From Victivallales bacterium (GTDB lineage Bacteria; Verrucomicrobiota; Lentisphaeria; Oligosphaerales; Oligosphaeraceae), in NCBI GenBank assembly GCA_017535315.1, contig JAFXUD010000067.1, positions 42,606-106,605 on the forward strand: a stretch of 64,000 nt of DNA, written 5' to 3'. Shown one piece after another: positions 62,972-64,000 of this stretch. Made by a program: the position numbers and the translations under genes. Position 1 is the stretch's first letter. Each line of letters opens with the position of its first letter. The notes under the pieces were generated by a model. That model ran no database searches, was not told the origin of the DNA, and was given only the letters and a program-made list of their open reading frames with translations.

Positions 62972-63787
62972 ATGGAACCAAGCGAAAACGAAAGGAAGGG
63001 GAAGGTTTTGGCCTGGATAACCTACATCCTGAATCTGGTGGTGGGGATTCCTGTTTTTGCGGTCGTATCCTTTTGCATCGTGGAAATCATTGGCGCTGTT
63101 TTAGTACCGAAGACAAATATATCAAATGGGTTGTTTATTCCGCTTGCCCTGTTGCTGGCCATCTGTTTTATCTGTCTTTGGGGACGCTACCAGTACCGTG
63201 TCATCGTCCAGAAGGTTTCCCATTCCAAAGAGGAAAAAGAGAACGTTTCCCCTCCCAAGGGGAAGACAAGTCACCCTCTGCTGCTTCTGTTTTTACTGCT
63301 TGGCTTTATCCTCATAGTTCCTTTTATGTTTTTGGGAATTATGGATTGGCTCTATAGGAATCCTCATAAAATCCAGGCGCGGGACTATGCCGAACTGACA
63401 GCCAATCATCGCAGTGCCAGGCATTTGGCGGAGAGATTGATACCCGAGGGGGCGACGGAGATTGATTTCGTCTATCGGCCAAGTTTTCGCGGAGGATACG
63501 CCTATCTCAAATGCTCCTGCACGCAAGAGGCGCTTCGCGCTTTTGAGGCAAAGCAGGGGATAACATTCATCGAAAACGACTACCGCACCAATGCCAATCC
63601 AGACGGACCGAGGGAGGCTGGTGGCATTGAAATGGCATGGAGATACTTCTATCCAGATGACAATACTCGCCCCGACTATCCAAAGAGTTTTCTTGCCTAC
63701 AATTATCTCTTCCGAAATTACGGAGGCCGCAGATTTCTTTATGACATCAACCAGCAGGTGCTGTATGCCTGCTGGTCAAGTAATTAG
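62972..63787 (+). CDS. Membrane protein of unknown function
   Basis: 271 residues from the ATG at 62972 (a GTG at 62948 is possible but lacks better support). Three hydrophobic helices are seen at about 15-42, 48-67 and 100-125; the last 140 residues are soluble (ARHLAERLIPEGATEIDFVYRP, FRNYGGRRFLYDINQQVLYACW). No motif was recognised. The soluble part may face the periplasm. It is the last gene before the heptamer array, which begins 35 bp after its stop. Confidence 0.72.
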   Translation: MEPSENERKGKVLAWITYILNLVVGIPVFAVVSFCIVEIIGAVLVPKTNISNGLFIPLALLLAICFICLWGRYQYRVIVQKVSHSKEEKENVSPPKGKTSHPLLLLFLLLGFILIVPFMFLGIMDWLYRNPHKIQARDYAELTANHRSARHLAERLIPEGATEIDFVYRPSFRGGYAYLKCSCTQEALRAFEAKQGITFIENDYRTNANPDGPREAGGIEMAWRYFYPDDNTRPDYPKSFLAYNYLFRNYGGRRFLYDINQQVLYACWSSN

Positions 63788-63822
63788 GGAAAATTTAGGT
63801 GTCATGCTGCGATGAGCCCGTT

Positions 63823-64000
63823 GGGACGTTGGACGTGGGACGTTGGACGTGGGACGTTGGACGTTGGACGTGGGACGTGGGACGTGGGACGTGGGACGTG
63901 GGACGTGGGACGTGGGACGTGGGACGTGGGACGTGGGACGTGGGACGTGGGACGTGGGACGTGGGACGTGGGACGTGGGACGTGGGACGTGGGACGTGGG
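63823..64000 (+). repeat. Heptanucleotide tandem array (GGGACGT/TGGACGT), cut by the window end
   Basis: At least 25 units of 7 bp: GGGACGT and TGGACGT mixed for the first seven units, then only GGGACGT from 63872 to the window edge. No gene is present. The true length is not visible here. Confidence 0.96.

Noticed and set aside
63823..64000. CRISPR array
   Set aside because: The units are 7 bp with no spacers.

Overview
The window reads as chromosomal DNA of a Gram-negative anaerobe, most likely from the PVC group and close to Lentisphaerota (Victivallales-like). The reasons are an outer-membrane barrel, a heptosyltransferase and lipoproteins (Gram-negative), an exosortase cluster, FeoAB with a small Cys-rich partner, and many large secreted glycoside hydrolases carrying CBM9-like domains. 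This taxonomic call is inference; there is no rRNA or marker gene to fix it. No intact transposon, prophage, CRISPR array or defence island was seen.

Layout. 1-4797 (+): an exosortase sorting cluster: a sorted surface protein cut by the window edge, a TPR protein, the exosortase, and an EpsI-like partner. 5293-9830 (+): iron uptake (feoA, feoB, a Cys-rich small protein too short for routine ORF calling), then a separately promoted cluster of two small membrane proteins and an outer-membrane barrel. 10114-14004 (-): a 1296-residue secreted glycosidase. 14204-20773 (+): a sugar ABC importer (binding protein, double ATPase, permease) with a GNAT acetyltransferase, an SDR dehydrogenase and a Gfo/Idh/MocA oxidoreductase, which looks like uptake and oxidation of an unknown sugar. 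20786-40404 (-): a Fic AMPylator; secreted polysaccharide-degrading enzymes (GH20, GHL10); an O-acylation module (SGNH plus MBOAT); a SUMF1-like protein; an orphan peptide-binding protein; an SppA-like protease; a heptosyltransferase; a phosphoesterase; and a DUF711 protein. 40720-45328 (+): two PilT/GspE-type ATPases, a secreted protein and a TetR regulator. 45680-50176 (-): an SBF-like transporter, UppP, and a membrane Ser/Thr kinase with a Cache sensor. 50441-63787 (+): an XRE regulator, a secreted glycosidase-like protein, tRNA-Gly(CCC), a tartrate/isopropylmalate dehydrogenase-type enzyme, a lipoprotein with ankyrin repeats, a GDSL hydrolase, a phosphodiester glycosidase, a TSCPD protein, a very large secreted glycosidase, a GH16 enzyme and a membrane protein.

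The genes work mainly in glycan harvesting at the cell surface (hydrolases, sugar importer, O-acyl modification) and in envelope maintenance (UppP, heptosyltransferase, SppA, exosortase).

The most unusual content is non-coding. A roughly 241-bp family of elements has three full copies (4858, 45456, 57949) and one core relic (33021). Full copies have terminal inverted repeats and three nested hairpins, and every copy sits just downstream of a gene; one supplies the last codons and the stop of its neighbour. There are also two heptanucleotide arrays (25312, where the two arms are inverted, and 63823, which runs off the window), two matching 9-mer triplets (16712, 58467), a structured RNA candidate with a perfect terminator (21921-22074, minus), a four-hairpin leader (7977-8091), and a promoter for the Fic gene packed with TGCATAT palindromes.
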